Shown: positions 40,602-49,608, counted from the first letter of the stretch. The stretch is DNA of 64,000 nucleotides from Planctomycetota bacterium (GCA_014584395.1 JACTMY010000018.1:94342-158341), one strand, 5' to 3'. Numbers and translations are program-made. The notes: a model not told the origin generated them from the sequence alone.

Positions 40602-41036
40602 ATGAGGAAGGGTCTTTTGCTTATTACGGTCTTCGCTGCGCTGCCGGTCATGAGCCTGGCTAGCGCCCTGTCCCGTAGTGAAGTGGTTCATCCGTGGATG
40701 TGGAACGAGAGTGAAACCTCTGCCAAACCCGTCAAGAAAGTGGTGCCAAGTCTAACGGTCGAGCTTCCGAATGCCTCGGCGGTTCGCATCGGCAGCGACG
40801 ACACCGGTTGGATTCATTTGAAAAAGGTCAAGGAGGGGCAATGGTCCACCACGTTAGATCATCTCACGTTGAACAAGCTCTATTGGACGATGCTCGTGGT
40901 GGTCATTGATGGCAAGGAATCGACGCGCCGCATCGAGTTCAAGGCCGTGGAAAATGGCCGGATCAACGGCGCCCCGGCCACAATTCAGCAAGCCGGTTCA
41001 TGGAGTGGCGGCTCGGTCATCCGGGCCGGATGCTGA
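40602..41036 (+). CDS. Small exported protein, unknown function
   Basis: 144 residues from the ATG at 40602 (GGAGGAG five bases upstream). Signal peptide about 1-22 (MRKGLLLITVFAALPVMSLASA). The mature part 'KVVPSLTVELPNASAVRIGS' and 'GWIHLKKVKEGQWSTTLDHL' looks like a small beta-sandwich of the TIGR03000-free, generic type; no catalytic motif is seen. One Cys is the final residue. Function unknown. Confidence 0.62.
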   Translation: MRKGLLLITVFAALPVMSLASALSRSEVVHPWMWNESETSAKPVKKVVPSLTVELPNASAVRIGSDDTGWIHLKKVKEGQWSTTLDHLTLNKLYWTMLVVVIDGKESTRRIEFKAVENGRINGAPATIQQAGSWSGGSVIRAGC

Positions 41037-41357
41037 CGGTAGCCATCCCCCTGGCGGTCGCCAGGTCCTGAGTTGAAAAATTGACTTGTGTTGGCAAGAC
41101 ATTCCTCCTCCAGGCTCGGGGGGGGGAATGCAAGTAGAATTCCAATCTTCCCGGCGAGAGGCCATGGGTGTTGGTTCCATTTCCTCAGCGTCGGCTTGCA
41201 TTTCCACGATTCCCTTCCAACAATAAACAGGTGAGGCATCCGATTGCCCTGGCTGGTTCCTTTATAGTTCATGATGAGATGAACCAGGTCATGCGCTGCA
41301 GCCTCTAAAGTGATGACGTTTGGTTGCGTTTACTCCGCCTTTCATGGAGTACCCATT
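41037..41357. other. Intergenic region containing a run of nine G
   Basis: 321 bases without a supported gene. The G9 homopolymer at 41118-41126 is the longest G run noticed in the window. No promoter pair is convincing. Confidence 0.5.
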
Positions 41358-42101
41358 GTGACACCATATTCTTCCATTTGCGACGACTTCGGCATTTACC
41401 TGTACCTCAACACGGAGATTCCTTTATCCAGCCAACGCGAAACAGTCCTCCATTACTTCGAAACGATCAAGCGGCACTATCCTGGCATGACGCACTTTCA
41501 TTGCCGGGAAAATAATGAATTCGTGCTGGAGGAGGACAAGGAATCCGGCAGCTATCGCTGGGCCGCCCTGGAATCGAAGCGGCTTTGTTCGGGCTATGTC
41601 AATCCGCCCAGCTTCGAGGAAGTCGATGCCCAGCATCTCAGCGTCATGCAAATCGCCCCCTACCACTTCGACGTCACCTCCCTCGACTGCGAAGCACTGG
41701 ACGTGGTGTTTGCCTTCGATCTCGTCTACAACGGCAACCACGATGAGATCGTCGCCGAGATTTTAGGCTCGAACAGCCCCCTCGAAGGGTTGATCAATTG
41801 GCCAAGCGCCAAGATGCTCAAGTACGAGCCGTTGCTCATGCTCTCGCTGGACACGGAGTTGGGCATGCAGTGCCGGCTCAGCATCGAAACCAGAACGACG
41901 CCCTTCCAGGTGCGCACGGGCCAGTTCTCCGAGGAGCCGATCAGCATCTATTTCACAGTGCGGCAATACTGGAACGGCCAGCCTCTGGAGCTGCTGGAAG
42001 AATCCTACAAACGCCAGCGCGCTCAAGGACAGGAGATGGTCGACCAGCAGTTGATCCCCTCCGTGATCCAACCCTTGGCGCAGGCCATTTCCAACAAATA
42101 A
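41358..42101 (+). CDS. Conserved protein of unknown function, probable GTG start
   Basis: 247 residues from GTG at 41358, which has GGAG eight bases upstream; ATG codons at 41310 and 41313 give a 16-residue longer form without a ribosome site. Text such as 'TPYSSICDDFGIYLYLNTEI' and 'SQRETVLHYFETIKRHYPGM' suggests a cytoplasmic alpha/beta protein. No signal peptide, membrane helix or catalytic motif is visible. I have the impression of a conserved planctomycete family, but this cannot be verified here. A very strong terminator follows. Confidence 0.6.
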   Translation: MTPYSSICDDFGIYLYLNTEIPLSSQRETVLHYFETIKRHYPGMTHFHCRENNEFVLEEDKESGSYRWAALESKRLCSGYVNPPSFEEVDAQHLSVMQIAPYHFDVTSLDCEALDVVFAFDLVYNGNHDEIVAEILGSNSPLEGLINWPSAKMLKYEPLLMLSLDTELGMQCRLSIETRTTPFQVRTGQFSEEPISIYFTVRQYWNGQPLELLEESYKRQRAQGQEMVDQQLIPSVIQPLAQAISNK

Positions 42102-42122
42102 CCAGCCAGTTCCTGCGGCATT

Positions 42123-42168
42123 CAAGCCAGGGGCATCGAAAACACCGATGCCCTTGGCTTGGCTTTTT
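42123..42168 (+). terminator. Strong rho-independent terminator after the gene ending at 42101
   Basis: CAAGCCAGGGGCATCG (42123-42138) pairs with CGATGCCCTTGGCTTG (42146-42161), 16 pairs with one G-T, loop of 7, then GC and five T. It isolates the downstream aminotransferase gene. Confidence 0.85.
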
Positions 42169-42224
42169 CGTAAACTTGAGATAGCCTGCCTCCCCTCGTT
42201 CCAGCCTCTTCCAGGAGAATACGC

Positions 42225-43472
42225 GTGACTGCCCGATTGAGCCAATTTTCCAGCACTCTCACCGTGGAAACCGCGTTCGACGTGCTTGCCCGGGCCAAGC
42301 GGCTGAAAGCGGAGGGTAAGGATGTGATCGAACTGCAAATTGGCGACAGCCCCTTCCCTGCGACGCACCACGCCAAACAAGCGGCCACCCAGGCCGTGGC
42401 CGATGATCAAAGCCATTATTGCCCTTCCAAGGGCTTGATCGGCTTTCGCGAGACCATCGCTCGCTTCTATAAAGCGGAGTTCGGCGTTGCCATTTCGCCC
42501 GAGCACGTCGTCGTCACGCCGGGCGCCAAGGTGCTCGAACAGTTTTTCTGCGAAGCGGTCCTCAATGCCGGGGATTCTGTGCTGGTCTTCAGTCCCTATT
42601 TCCCCACTTATCCGCCGAACATCGAGCGCCGGCAAGCCAAGCCTTGGTATGTTCCCCTCAAGCAAGAAAACGCTTTTCGCCCCGACCTGCGCGAAGTCGA
42701 ACGGTTTCTCCGCGAAGCCCCCCGGCCGCGCGCGATCATCCTCAACTCGCCGCACAATCCGACCGGCGGCGTCGCCACGCTGTCCGACTTGCAGGGCTTG
42801 GCCGACCTCATTCGCGGCAAGGACGTCTTCCTCTGCTCCGACGAGCCCTATTGCCACATGGTCTGGCAGGACCGGCATCATACGCCCCTTGAATGCCCCG
42901 GGATGATGGAGCAATGCCTGGCCGTGTACACGTTCAGCAAATCCTACAGCATGAGCGGCTATCGCTTGGGCTTTGGGGTCACGCATCCCGGCCTGGCCGA
43001 GATCATCAGCAAGCTGATCAACACGTCCCTTTCCTGCGTCCCGCCGATCATCCAGTTGGCCGGCCAGGCGGCCTTGGAAAAAGATGCCGCGGAGCGGGAT
43101 GAGGTCATGCTCAAGTTCAAACGCAAGGTGGAGATTCTGGTCGAAGCGCTCCAGCAAGTCCCCGAGGTCCGCGTCGCCATGCCGGCGGGAACCTTTTACG
43201 TCTTCCCCGACGTTTCGGCCATCTGCCGGCGCTTGCGCATCCAATCCCACGGCCTGGCCCTCTATCTGCTCGAAGCCGCCGACGATCGCAAGGGCGTTGC
43301 CTGCCTGGGAGGCGAGTGCTTTGGCGATGCAGGGCAAGGCTTTCTGCGCTTCAGTTGTGCCGAGCCGGACGATCGACTCGTCGACGCCATCCGCTTTTTT
43401 GCCGAGGCGATCAAACGGGAAGACCGCGTCGGCAAGTACCTCGACGCCCATCCCGAATATCGTTTGCGTTAA
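42225..43472 (+). CDS. Class I/II pyridoxal-phosphate aminotransferase
   Basis: 415 residues, GTG start with AGGAG seven bases upstream. Fold type I signatures: 'DVIELQIGDSPFPATHH', 'HYCPSKGLIGFRE', LNSPHNPTGG (about 180-190), 'DVFLCSDEPYCHMVW', and the PLP lysine in TFSKSYSMSGYRLGFG (Lys239). It belongs to the aspartate-aminotransferase-like group (aspartate, LL-diaminopimelate or related substrates). The substrate Arg near the C-terminus appears in 'GFLRFSCAEPDDRLVDAI'. No pathway neighbour helps. The gene is flanked by a terminator upstream and 437 non-coding bases downstream, so it is monocistronic. Confidence 0.9.
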   Translation: MTARLSQFSSTLTVETAFDVLARAKRLKAEGKDVIELQIGDSPFPATHHAKQAATQAVADDQSHYCPSKGLIGFRETIARFYKAEFGVAISPEHVVVTPGAKVLEQFFCEAVLNAGDSVLVFSPYFPTYPPNIERRQAKPWYVPLKQENAFRPDLREVERFLREAPRPRAIILNSPHNPTGGVATLSDLQGLADLIRGKDVFLCSDEPYCHMVWQDRHHTPLECPGMMEQCLAVYTFSKSYSMSGYRLGFGVTHPGLAEIISKLINTSLSCVPPIIQLAGQAALEKDAAERDEVMLKFKRKVEILVEALQQVPEVRVAMPAGTFYVFPDVSAICRRLRIQSHGLALYLLEAADDRKGVACLGGECFGDAGQGFLRFSCAEPDDRLVDAIRFFAEAIKREDRVGKYLDAHPEYRLR

Positions 43473-43909
43473 TCCTGAATCTCATGGTTTTGCGTTGGCT
43501 TGACACGAGAGCCTCGTTGGCGCCATCCTTGTCCATTCTGTACGCTTCCATTCCAACCGCACCCCCGCCTGATTGACCTGCAAGGCGTCATCGAAGCGAA
43601 GCCGTGCGGTCCATTCACTTTCCTGTTCGCCGATCTGCCAATGGCCGAACCGCTCGAAGGCGCACTTCCGCAGCCGACGACCGCGGCTCGAGCAGATGTC
43701 TGTTTTTCTTTGCGATTCGCACGAAAAGGTTGTCCACGCCGGGTTGCCGAGCGCGGTTGAATCTTTGTGAAGTTGGCCCATGGCGTGAAACGGACAAACG
43801 CGAAGAACGTCGAGTTATTTCCGCTGCCAGCTCAGCCCCGGGCGATCTGTCCGCGCCCCGGGGCGGCGATTCCAATGCTCTGCGGACCAACCACAAAAGG
43901 AGAACGACC
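43473..43909. other. Intergenic region between the aminotransferase and a small exported-protein gene
   Basis: 437 bases. Open frames exist on both strands but lack ribosome sites and overlap each other, so none is called. The last 20 bases hold the ribosome site of the next gene. No repeats or RNA genes seen. Confidence 0.5.
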
Positions 43910-44746
43910 ATGTTCACGAATCGGTTTGCTCATTCTCAGAGAACAACGCAGCGAGCGCAACTCCGTTGCTCCAGGACGATCACTGCCCTCATGCTGCTTT
44001 CGGCCATTCTCATTCTCTCCTGGGATGCTAGCGAAGCCGGCGAGAGCGTCCCCGACCTGCGCGGCCAGTACGAGGGCTATCTCTTCGGCCCAGGGGTTAA
44101 CGGATTGCGGCCGGTCAGTTCCAGCTTCATCGAGCAGGATAATTTGAGGCGCTTCACGGGGCTTGTCGTGGCCGGTGATGGCAACCACACGGGGGGCGTT
44201 AATTTCGACATCGAGGGCACCATCGCGGCCAGCGGCAAGTGCACCTGCGTCGGCACCAAGGACTCCCAGTTTGTTTATCAAGCCCGCTGGATCACGTTTG
44301 GCGGCGGGGCCGGAGCGCTCATCGGCGAGGGTGCCATGGCGCTCAGCGACGGCAGCGTCCGCGGCACGCTCATTCAGGTTCGGCCCTTCAAATTCGACAT
44401 GCCCGATGCTCGGCCTGACATCGGCGGCGATTATGCCGGCGTGGTTGAAGGCCTAAAAGGGACCACGGGCGGCCTTGTTCTCGGCATTACCGACGGCACG
44501 AGCAACACGCTTACGCTCAAACTGGAGTTCCACGTCGGCCTGGAGGTCAGCCGCTTCGAAGCCGTCGGCGACGTGGATACAGACGGGCAAGTGGTGGCCG
44601 TCGGCGTCTCTTCGGACGGGTCTGTTCTCGTCTTAAAGGGCATTGTCAGTCCGCGGGACGGAGTGTTAGCCGGCACCGTATCTATTCAGTCCGCCGCGGG
44701 CAAACTGCTCGACTCGGGGTCGATCATTGCGATCCTGATTGGTTAG
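43910..44746 (+). CDS. Exported beta-rich protein, unknown function
   Basis: 278 residues from the ATG at 43910, with AAAAGGAG before it; the frame is open far upstream but lacks a start signal there. Signal peptide about 22-44 (RTITALMLLSAILILSWDAS). The mature protein is Gly-rich and beta-strand-rich with two similar blocks: 'PDLRGQYEGYLFGPG' and 'PDIGGDYAGVVEGLKG', each followed by alternating strands. The repeat suggests an internal duplication of a lipocalin- or barrel-like unit. No family or catalytic motif is recognised. Confidence 0.62.
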   Translation: MFTNRFAHSQRTTQRAQLRCSRTITALMLLSAILILSWDASEAGESVPDLRGQYEGYLFGPGVNGLRPVSSSFIEQDNLRRFTGLVVAGDGNHTGGVNFDIEGTIAASGKCTCVGTKDSQFVYQARWITFGGGAGALIGEGAMALSDGSVRGTLIQVRPFKFDMPDARPDIGGDYAGVVEGLKGTTGGLVLGITDGTSNTLTLKLEFHVGLEVSRFEAVGDVDTDGQVVAVGVSSDGSVLVLKGIVSPRDGVLAGTVSIQSAAGKLLDSGSIIAILIG

Positions 44747-44932
44747 TTGTTTCAATCGGAGTGCGGCCGCCTGACACCTGCAAGCGTAACCAAGCATGAT
44801 AGAGCGGCTGCATTGCATTTACCCACTTGCACCACATGAAGCCGAGGTGACGCCGCCCAGCAAGCCGTCCACGAACCGCTTTAAGGAGCATCCAATGGCC
44901 ACGCATCAACAGATCACCGCCGCCTGGACGGC

Positions 44933-45655
44933 TCACTGGCTCGATGCCGTGTAGCCCGCCTTGATGGCGTCTTCCTTGGTCTTGAAGAAAATGGCGTTGG
45001 CGGAGTTGCGGGCGGTGTCATAATGTCGGCCGCCGGGCACATGGAATTTTTTCGTCTTGCGATTGCCGATCACGCACCCCTTGACATAGGCCGGGATGGA
45101 AAGCTCATCCTCCAGACTGCGCTGGGTTTCCTTCGAATCCTTTTTGTTCGCCGAGAATTGACTCGGAGGTTCGGGGAGCGGTTCTTTGGGGTTCCAAATG
45201 CCGCGCTGCTTTTCCCTGGCCTCGCGCTGGGCGGCTTGGAGCCTTTCGCTGTGTTTCACGTTCGGCGGCCGCGTGTCCAGGACCGCATGGCCCTGGCGGA
45301 GCATGTCCTCATTGAGCAGGGTGTCCCCCAGCCAAACATAAGCCCACCGGGCCTTGCCATCCGGCGCGGGCACGACGACGTCGTATTCGATCCGAACTTC
45401 CTTGCGAATGACCTTGAGGGACAGGTACTGCTGGGCTCGCGTGCCCCATGGCTCCTGCCCATCTTCCTCGCGCGTGGCCTTGCGCGGCGCTTGCATGCCG
45501 ATGAGCTTGATCTGCACGCAGCGGCGTTGTTCGGGAAATTGAACCAGGAGCGTTTCGCCGTCCATGACCTGCAGCACCGAGGCGGTTTCCTTGCTCTGGG
45601 CAGCATACGCTGCCGGCGTCCAAACGAGGGTCAAGGCCAGGAAAAGGTTAACCAT
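44933..45655 (-). CDS. Exported SNase-fold protein with a C-terminal Ada-like/sunset domain; catalytic residues lost
   Basis: 240 residues from the ATG at 45655, six bases after AAGGAGG. Signal peptide 1-19. Residues about 24-150 have the staphylococcal-nuclease fold ('VLQVMDGETLLVQF', 'GTRAQQYLSLKVI', 'AYVWLGDTLLNEDMLRQGHA'). The normal active-site text RLxxxDTPE reads KLIGMQAPR, so the catalytic Arg, the calcium Asp and the Glu are all replaced, and DGDT is DGET. The C-terminal 50 residues (VIGNRKTKKFHVPGGRHY... DAIKAGY) match the small domain often appended to such proteins. Its start lies inside the end of the phospholipase D gene (8-base overlap), so both are co-translated. Confidence 0.8.
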   Translation of the reverse strand: MVNLFLALTLVWTPAAYAAQSKETASVLQVMDGETLLVQFPEQRRCVQIKLIGMQAPRKATREEDGQEPWGTRAQQYLSLKVIRKEVRIEYDVVVPAPDGKARWAYVWLGDTLLNEDMLRQGHAVLDTRPPNVKHSERLQAAQREAREKQRGIWNPKEPLPEPPSQFSANKKDSKETQRSLEDELSIPAYVKGCVIGNRKTKKFHVPGGRHYDTARNSANAIFFKTKEDAIKAGYTASSQ

Positions 45656-46754
45656 CGCCATCCTCCTTGTCCAACGGCGGGGGATCCCCCGGGTCGCCGG
45701 TATAATAGAGCCACCAGCGTTCAAACTCCGCCAGAAATTGCCGGGCGAGGTTGCGATCGTGCAGGATCACGACGTTTTCGTCGTTGTCCTGGGCGGCGCT
45801 GGTGCTGAGGTTGAAGCTGCCCGTCATGACGCTGCGGCCATCCACGATGATGACCTTGTGATGCAGCTTGCTGCGTTCGTCATCGAACTTCACCTCGACG
45901 CCCGCCGCGCGCAGCTCCTTGTAGGGCACGCTTTCCCAGCGCTTCGTGACGCTGTCCAAACTAAAGGCATTATCCAACAGCACGCGGACCTTGACGCCGC
46001 GCTTGTGCGCTTTGATGACGGCGTCGCTGATTTCCTTGGACGAAAAGACAAAACACATGATCTCGATGCGTTCCTTGGCCCCGTCCAGGAGGCGAATGAT
46101 CGCCGGGATGGGCAAATCCTCGGGACTGAAATAGGTCTCGACCCTGCTGCCGGCGACGTTGATGAGGGGATACGGGGTGTTGTTTGGTCCGGAGCCTTTC
46201 TTGCCGAATTTGCCTGCCCGCTGCTCATCGAACTCCACGAAGAAATTCGCGGCGACGCGGCGATCCTCGATCCACACGGCATTGTTCGGATTGTAAAGCA
46301 GGCACGTTTGCGTCAGATTGGTCGAACCGGTCCACACGCGGCGGCGGTCGACGATAAAAAATTTGTTGTGCATCAAGCCGCTGGCCTTCGTGTCCGGATG
46401 GACCTTGACCTTGCTTTGCTCGAGGACTTGCCGGGCCGCCTTGTTTTTGGCGCCGCCCCACCAATCATTTTCCACGACGATGTGCACGTCGAGGCCCTTG
46501 TCCGCCTTCGCGGCTAATAGTTCGGCAATGGCGATCATGTCCACTTCGTGGACGCTGCCGTAAATGTTCTGTTGGGCGGAGTCGAGGAAGCGAACGAGGT
46601 TGAAATAAACGCCTTCCGGATCATCCGCGGCGCGGGGTCCGAAAAAGGCTTGCAGGGGCGGGTCGCGGCGGGCTGTTTGGGCGGAAGGGAGCGCCGCGGC
46701 CGCGGTCAACCAGGCCAGGAAAAACCAACAGCCGATCCACCGCATCACGCGCAT
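45648..46754 (-). CDS. Exported phospholipase D-like protein with two HKD motifs
   Basis: 368 residues from the ATG at 46754 (GGAGGG six bases upstream). Signal peptide about 1-25. Two complete HxKxxxxD motifs: MHNKFFIVD (H129, K131, D136) followed by TGSTN, and LHHKVIIVD (H298, K300, D305) followed by TGSFN. The two-motif, 370-residue layout fits the secreted PLD/Nuc group, whose members cut phosphodiester bonds in lipid or DNA. It is the first gene of a two-gene unit with the SNase-fold protein. Substrate (nucleic acid or phospholipid) is open. Confidence 0.9.
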   Translation of the reverse strand: MRVMRWIGCWFFLAWLTAAAALPSAQTARRDPPLQAFFGPRAADDPEGVYFNLVRFLDSAQQNIYGSVHEVDMIAIAELLAAKADKGLDVHIVVENDWWGGAKNKAARQVLEQSKVKVHPDTKASGLMHNKFFIVDRRRVWTGSTNLTQTCLLYNPNNAVWIEDRRVAANFFVEFDEQRAGKFGKKGSGPNNTPYPLINVAGSRVETYFSPEDLPIPAIIRLLDGAKERIEIMCFVFSSKEISDAVIKAHKRGVKVRVLLDNAFSLDSVTKRWESVPYKELRAAGVEVKFDDERSKLHHKVIIVDGRSVMTGSFNLSTSAAQDNDENVVILHDRNLARQFLAEFERWWLYYTGDPGDPPPLDKEDGDG

Positions 46755-46944
46755 GCCTCGCCCTCCGATGATACGCATTCGCCATTCTAACCAGGGGCGA
46801 CCAGACGCAACAGCGATGGACCGAAAACCGTTGCAACCAAGTTCTTTTAGCGGAAACGCGGCGCGGCTCCAACCGGATGTGGGGCATGTTCACTAAACCT
46901 TTACACGCCCGTCCATGCCCGCCTGGCGGCCAGCCGATTCGGTG

Positions 46945-47457
46945 TCAGGGGCAAACCAGTTCCGCCAAGCCAAGCGCCGCGACTTCCTTGCCCGTCAAAT
47001 ACTGCGAAGCCTGGGTCCAATGATACACATGATCGGCGTGGCGGCCAAACAGCTTGCCGACGAATTCCGAAAGATCGTGTTCCATCCGGTCGAAGTGCGC
47101 GGACCACTGCTTGGCTTCATTGGAACTGATGCGTTTCTCGCTCTGCCACCGCATGGGGTGGAAGAGCAAGGTGCTCATGGGGGTGACCAACCGCCGCTGG
47201 GCGGCCCCGAAGATCAACATCGCCGCCGACGAGCATTCCCCCAGGACCACGACCGTGGCCTTGATGCGGCGGATTTGCAGGAGATGCACCACGGCCAGCG
47301 CGCCATAGACCGAGCCTCCCGCCGAGTCGAGATAGAAAATGCATTCGCCCCCTTCGCGCACCTCCAAGAGGCTTTTAATCGTGTCGGCCTCCCAATCGTC
47401 CACGTCGCCAATAAGCGATATTTCTGGGATGTTCTTTTTCGATTTCAGTCGCACCAT
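46945..47457 (-). CDS. ClpP-like serine protease family protein
   Basis: 170 residues from the ATG at 47457. The crotonase/ClpP fold is seen in 'IFYLDSAGGSVYGALAVVHL'. The catalytic positions align as Ser77 in GECSSAAM (ClpP has GQAASMG) and His100 in LLFHPM (ClpP MIHQP). The oxyanion region GGSV is present. The third residue (Asp) cannot be placed with certainty. It is shorter than ClpP (about 195-205) and divergent, and no clpX lies nearby, so it may be a ClpP paralogue or a signal-peptide-peptidase-like enzyme. TTG at 47469 is an alternative start. Confidence 0.78.
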   Translation of the reverse strand: MVRLKSKKNIPEISLIGDVDDWEADTIKSLLEVREGGECIFYLDSAGGSVYGALAVVHLLQIRRIKATVVVLGECSSAAMLIFGAAQRRLVTPMSTLLFHPMRWQSEKRISSNEAKQWSAHFDRMEHDLSEFVGKLFGRHADHVYHWTQASQYLTGKEVAALGLAELVCP

Positions 47458-47551
47458 GGAAAGCCCCAATGATTTCAGACGAACTCGATGAATGATCTTG
47501 TATAAATACGGTTATGCTTCCAGCGAGCAAGCATCCTCTGAGGAGTGTTTC

Positions 47552-48391
47552 ATGAGCAAGCAGCGCATCGTCGTCGGTCATAGCCCCGATCCCGACGACG
47601 CCTTTATGTTTTACGCCCTGGCCCATCACAAGATCGACACCGGCGATCTGGATTTCCACCACGAACTGCAAGACATCGAAACCCTCAACCGCCGGGCGAT
47701 GCGCGGCGAACTGGAAGTCACTGCGGTCAGCTTGCATGCCTATGCCTATCTCTCCGAGCGGTATGCTTTGTTGCCCAGCGGCTGCAGCATGGGCGACCGA
47801 TATGGGCCGATGATCGTGGCCCCAAAACCGCTGACCAAGGACGAACTCAGACAAACCACGATCGCCATCCCCGGGACGCTGACCACGGCTTTTCTCGCCT
47901 TGCGGCTGATGCTGCCCGGCGACCTTCGCTATGAAGTCATCCCCTTCGATAAAATCATCGACGCCGTGGCCAAGGGGCGGTTTGCCGCGGGCCTCATCAT
48001 CCACGAGGGTCAGCTCACGTTCGCCCAGCAGGGTTTGCAGTTGATCGCCGACCTTGGCCAATGGTGGTTCGAACAAACCGGATTGCCGCTGCCCTTGGGG
48101 GGCAACGTCGTCCGCAAGGATTTGGGCCGCCCCGTCATGGAACGCATCAGTCAACTGCTCAAGGAAAGCATCCACTATGCCCTGGACCACCGCCAGGACG
48201 CTCTGGCCTACGCCCTGCACTATGCCCGGGACATGACCCCGGAATTGGCGGACCGTTTCGTGGGAATGTACGTCAATGAATGGACGCTGGACTATGGCGA
48301 ACGCGGCCGCGCCGCCGTGCGGCGCTTGTTGGACGAAGCTTATCGGAACCAGATCATCCCGAAACCCGCTGTCCTCGAATGGGTCGCATGA
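47552..48391 (+). CDS. mqnD: 1,4-dihydroxy-6-naphthoate synthase (futalosine pathway)
   Basis: 279 residues from the ATG at 47552 with GAGGAG six bases upstream. 'VGHSPDPDDAFMFYALAHHK' is the hallmark N-terminus of MqnD, followed by 'LQDIETLNRRAMRGELEVTA', 'YGPMIVAPKPL', 'AIPGTLTTAFLALRLM' and 'GLIIHEGQLTF' with the catalytic His. It converts cyclic de-hypoxanthine futalosine into the naphthoate precursor of menaquinone. It shows that this organism uses the futalosine route rather than the Men pathway. Its stop overlaps the next gene's start (ATGA). Other mqn genes are not in the window. Confidence 0.94.
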   Translation: MSKQRIVVGHSPDPDDAFMFYALAHHKIDTGDLDFHHELQDIETLNRRAMRGELEVTAVSLHAYAYLSERYALLPSGCSMGDRYGPMIVAPKPLTKDELRQTTIAIPGTLTTAFLALRLMLPGDLRYEVIPFDKIIDAVAKGRFAAGLIIHEGQLTFAQQGLQLIADLGQWWFEQTGLPLPLGGNVVRKDLGRPVMERISQLLKESIHYALDHRQDALAYALHYARDMTPELADRFVGMYVNEWTLDYGERGRAAVRRLLDEAYRNQIIPKPAVLEWVA

Positions 48392-49608
48392 GTGAACTGC
48401 CCGCCGCCCCTGGTTCCGAGGCATCGGCCCGGCTATGGTCGGTCGATGCGATACGCGGCCTGGCCATGGTGCTGATGGCCCTCGATCACGCTCGGGATTT
48501 CTTTTTCCACCCGATCGACCTGGACCCGACCGACCTCAAAGCCACCTACCCTGCCCTTTTTTTCACGCGCTGGGCGTCCCATATCTGTGCGCCGATTTTC
48601 ATCTTCCTGGCGGGAACGAGCGTCTATCTCTCCATGAGCCGAGGGAAAAGCAGGCGGGCGATGACGTCCTTTCTCCTGACGCGCGGCCTGTGGCTGATTT
48701 TTCTGGAGTTAGCCGTCATCCGCAGCATCGGCTGGTTTTTTAACTTCGACTATCACTACTTGCCCGGCTGGGTGATCTGGGTGCTGGGCTGGTCGATGAT
48801 CCTACTAGCGGGTTTAATCCATCTGCCTTTGAAGGCGGCGGCGGGGATGGCCCTGGTCCTGATCCTTGGCCACAACCTATGGGATGATTGGGTCGCGCCG
48901 CAGCGCAGCGCCTGGACCTGGCTGGGTGTGATTCTCCATGAGAGCGAAGCCTTGATGATCCCGGCACAGCCGCCGTTGTGGCATCGGCCTATCGAATTCA
49001 ACGCCGGCTATCCGCTCATTCCCTGGGTCGCCGTCATGGCGCTGGGTTACGCCGTCGGCCCGATCTTCACCCGGTCGCGGGGAACGCGGCGCGGCTGGCT
49101 CTTGCTGCTCGGACTGGCTGCCATCGCGGCCTTCGCGGCTTTGCGCTGGAGTCAGCTTTACGGCGAACCCAATCCTTGGTCTTGGCACGCCTCGCCAGGG
49201 TGGACCGTGATGTCCTTTCTCAACTGCACGAAACAACCGCCCTCGCTGTGCTTTTTGCTCATGACGCTGGGACCAGCCCTGGTGCTGTTGGCCGCGGCGG
49301 ACCAGCCCACGCCCAAGCCCTGGCATCACATCCTTTGCACCTATGGCCGGGTGCCGCTGTTTTATTATCTCCTGCATCTGCCGCTGATTCACGGGTTGGC
49401 CATCTTGGCCTCCTGGTGGCAGATGGGCCGCGTGCAAGATTGGCTGTACGCCAACCCGCCAGGTTTTTTTGAACGCGAGGGTTTTGGATTTGGACTAATG
49501 GGGGTCTACGGCGTCTGGTTGTTGGTCTTGGTAATCCTTTATCCGAAATGCCGATGGTACGGCCGATTCAAGCAGAAACACCGGTATGCCTGGCTTAGTT
49601 ACCTGTAG
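48388..49608 (+). CDS. DUF1624/HGSNAT-like membrane acyltransferase family protein
   Basis: 406 residues with about ten membrane helices. 'LWSVDAIRGLAMVLMALDHA' is the conserved first helix, with the family's D-RG-M---D-R pattern; 'RWASHICAPIFIFLAGTSVY' and 'YPLIPWVAVMALGYAVGPIF' are also typical. Relatives include lysosomal heparan-alpha-glucosaminide N-acetyltransferase, which moves an acetyl group across the membrane to a sugar. Substrate unknown. It starts inside the mqnD stop (ATGA; an in-frame ATG at 48379 is possible), so it is translationally coupled to menaquinone synthesis, perhaps only for convenience. Its end overlaps the convergent gene by 14 bases. Confidence 0.82.
   Translation: MSELPAAPGSEASARLWSVDAIRGLAMVLMALDHARDFFFHPIDLDPTDLKATYPALFFTRWASHICAPIFIFLAGTSVYLSMSRGKSRRAMTSFLLTRGLWLIFLELAVIRSIGWFFNFDYHYLPGWVIWVLGWSMILLAGLIHLPLKAAAGMALVLILGHNLWDDWVAPQRSAWTWLGVILHESEALMIPAQPPLWHRPIEFNAGYPLIPWVAVMALGYAVGPIFTRSRGTRRGWLLLLGLAAIAAFAALRWSQLYGEPNPWSWHASPGWTVMSFLNCTKQPPSLCFLLMTLGPALVLLAAADQPTPKPWHHILCTYGRVPLFYYLLHLPLIHGLAILASWWQMGRVQDWLYANPPGFFEREGFGFGLMGVYGVWLLVLVILYPKCRWYGRFKQKHRYAWLSYL

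Noticed and set aside
43482-43781. A 99-codon minus-strand frame in the region after the aminotransferase
   Set aside because: No ribosome binding site, no recognisable domain, and it overlaps other equally weak frames on the opposite strand.
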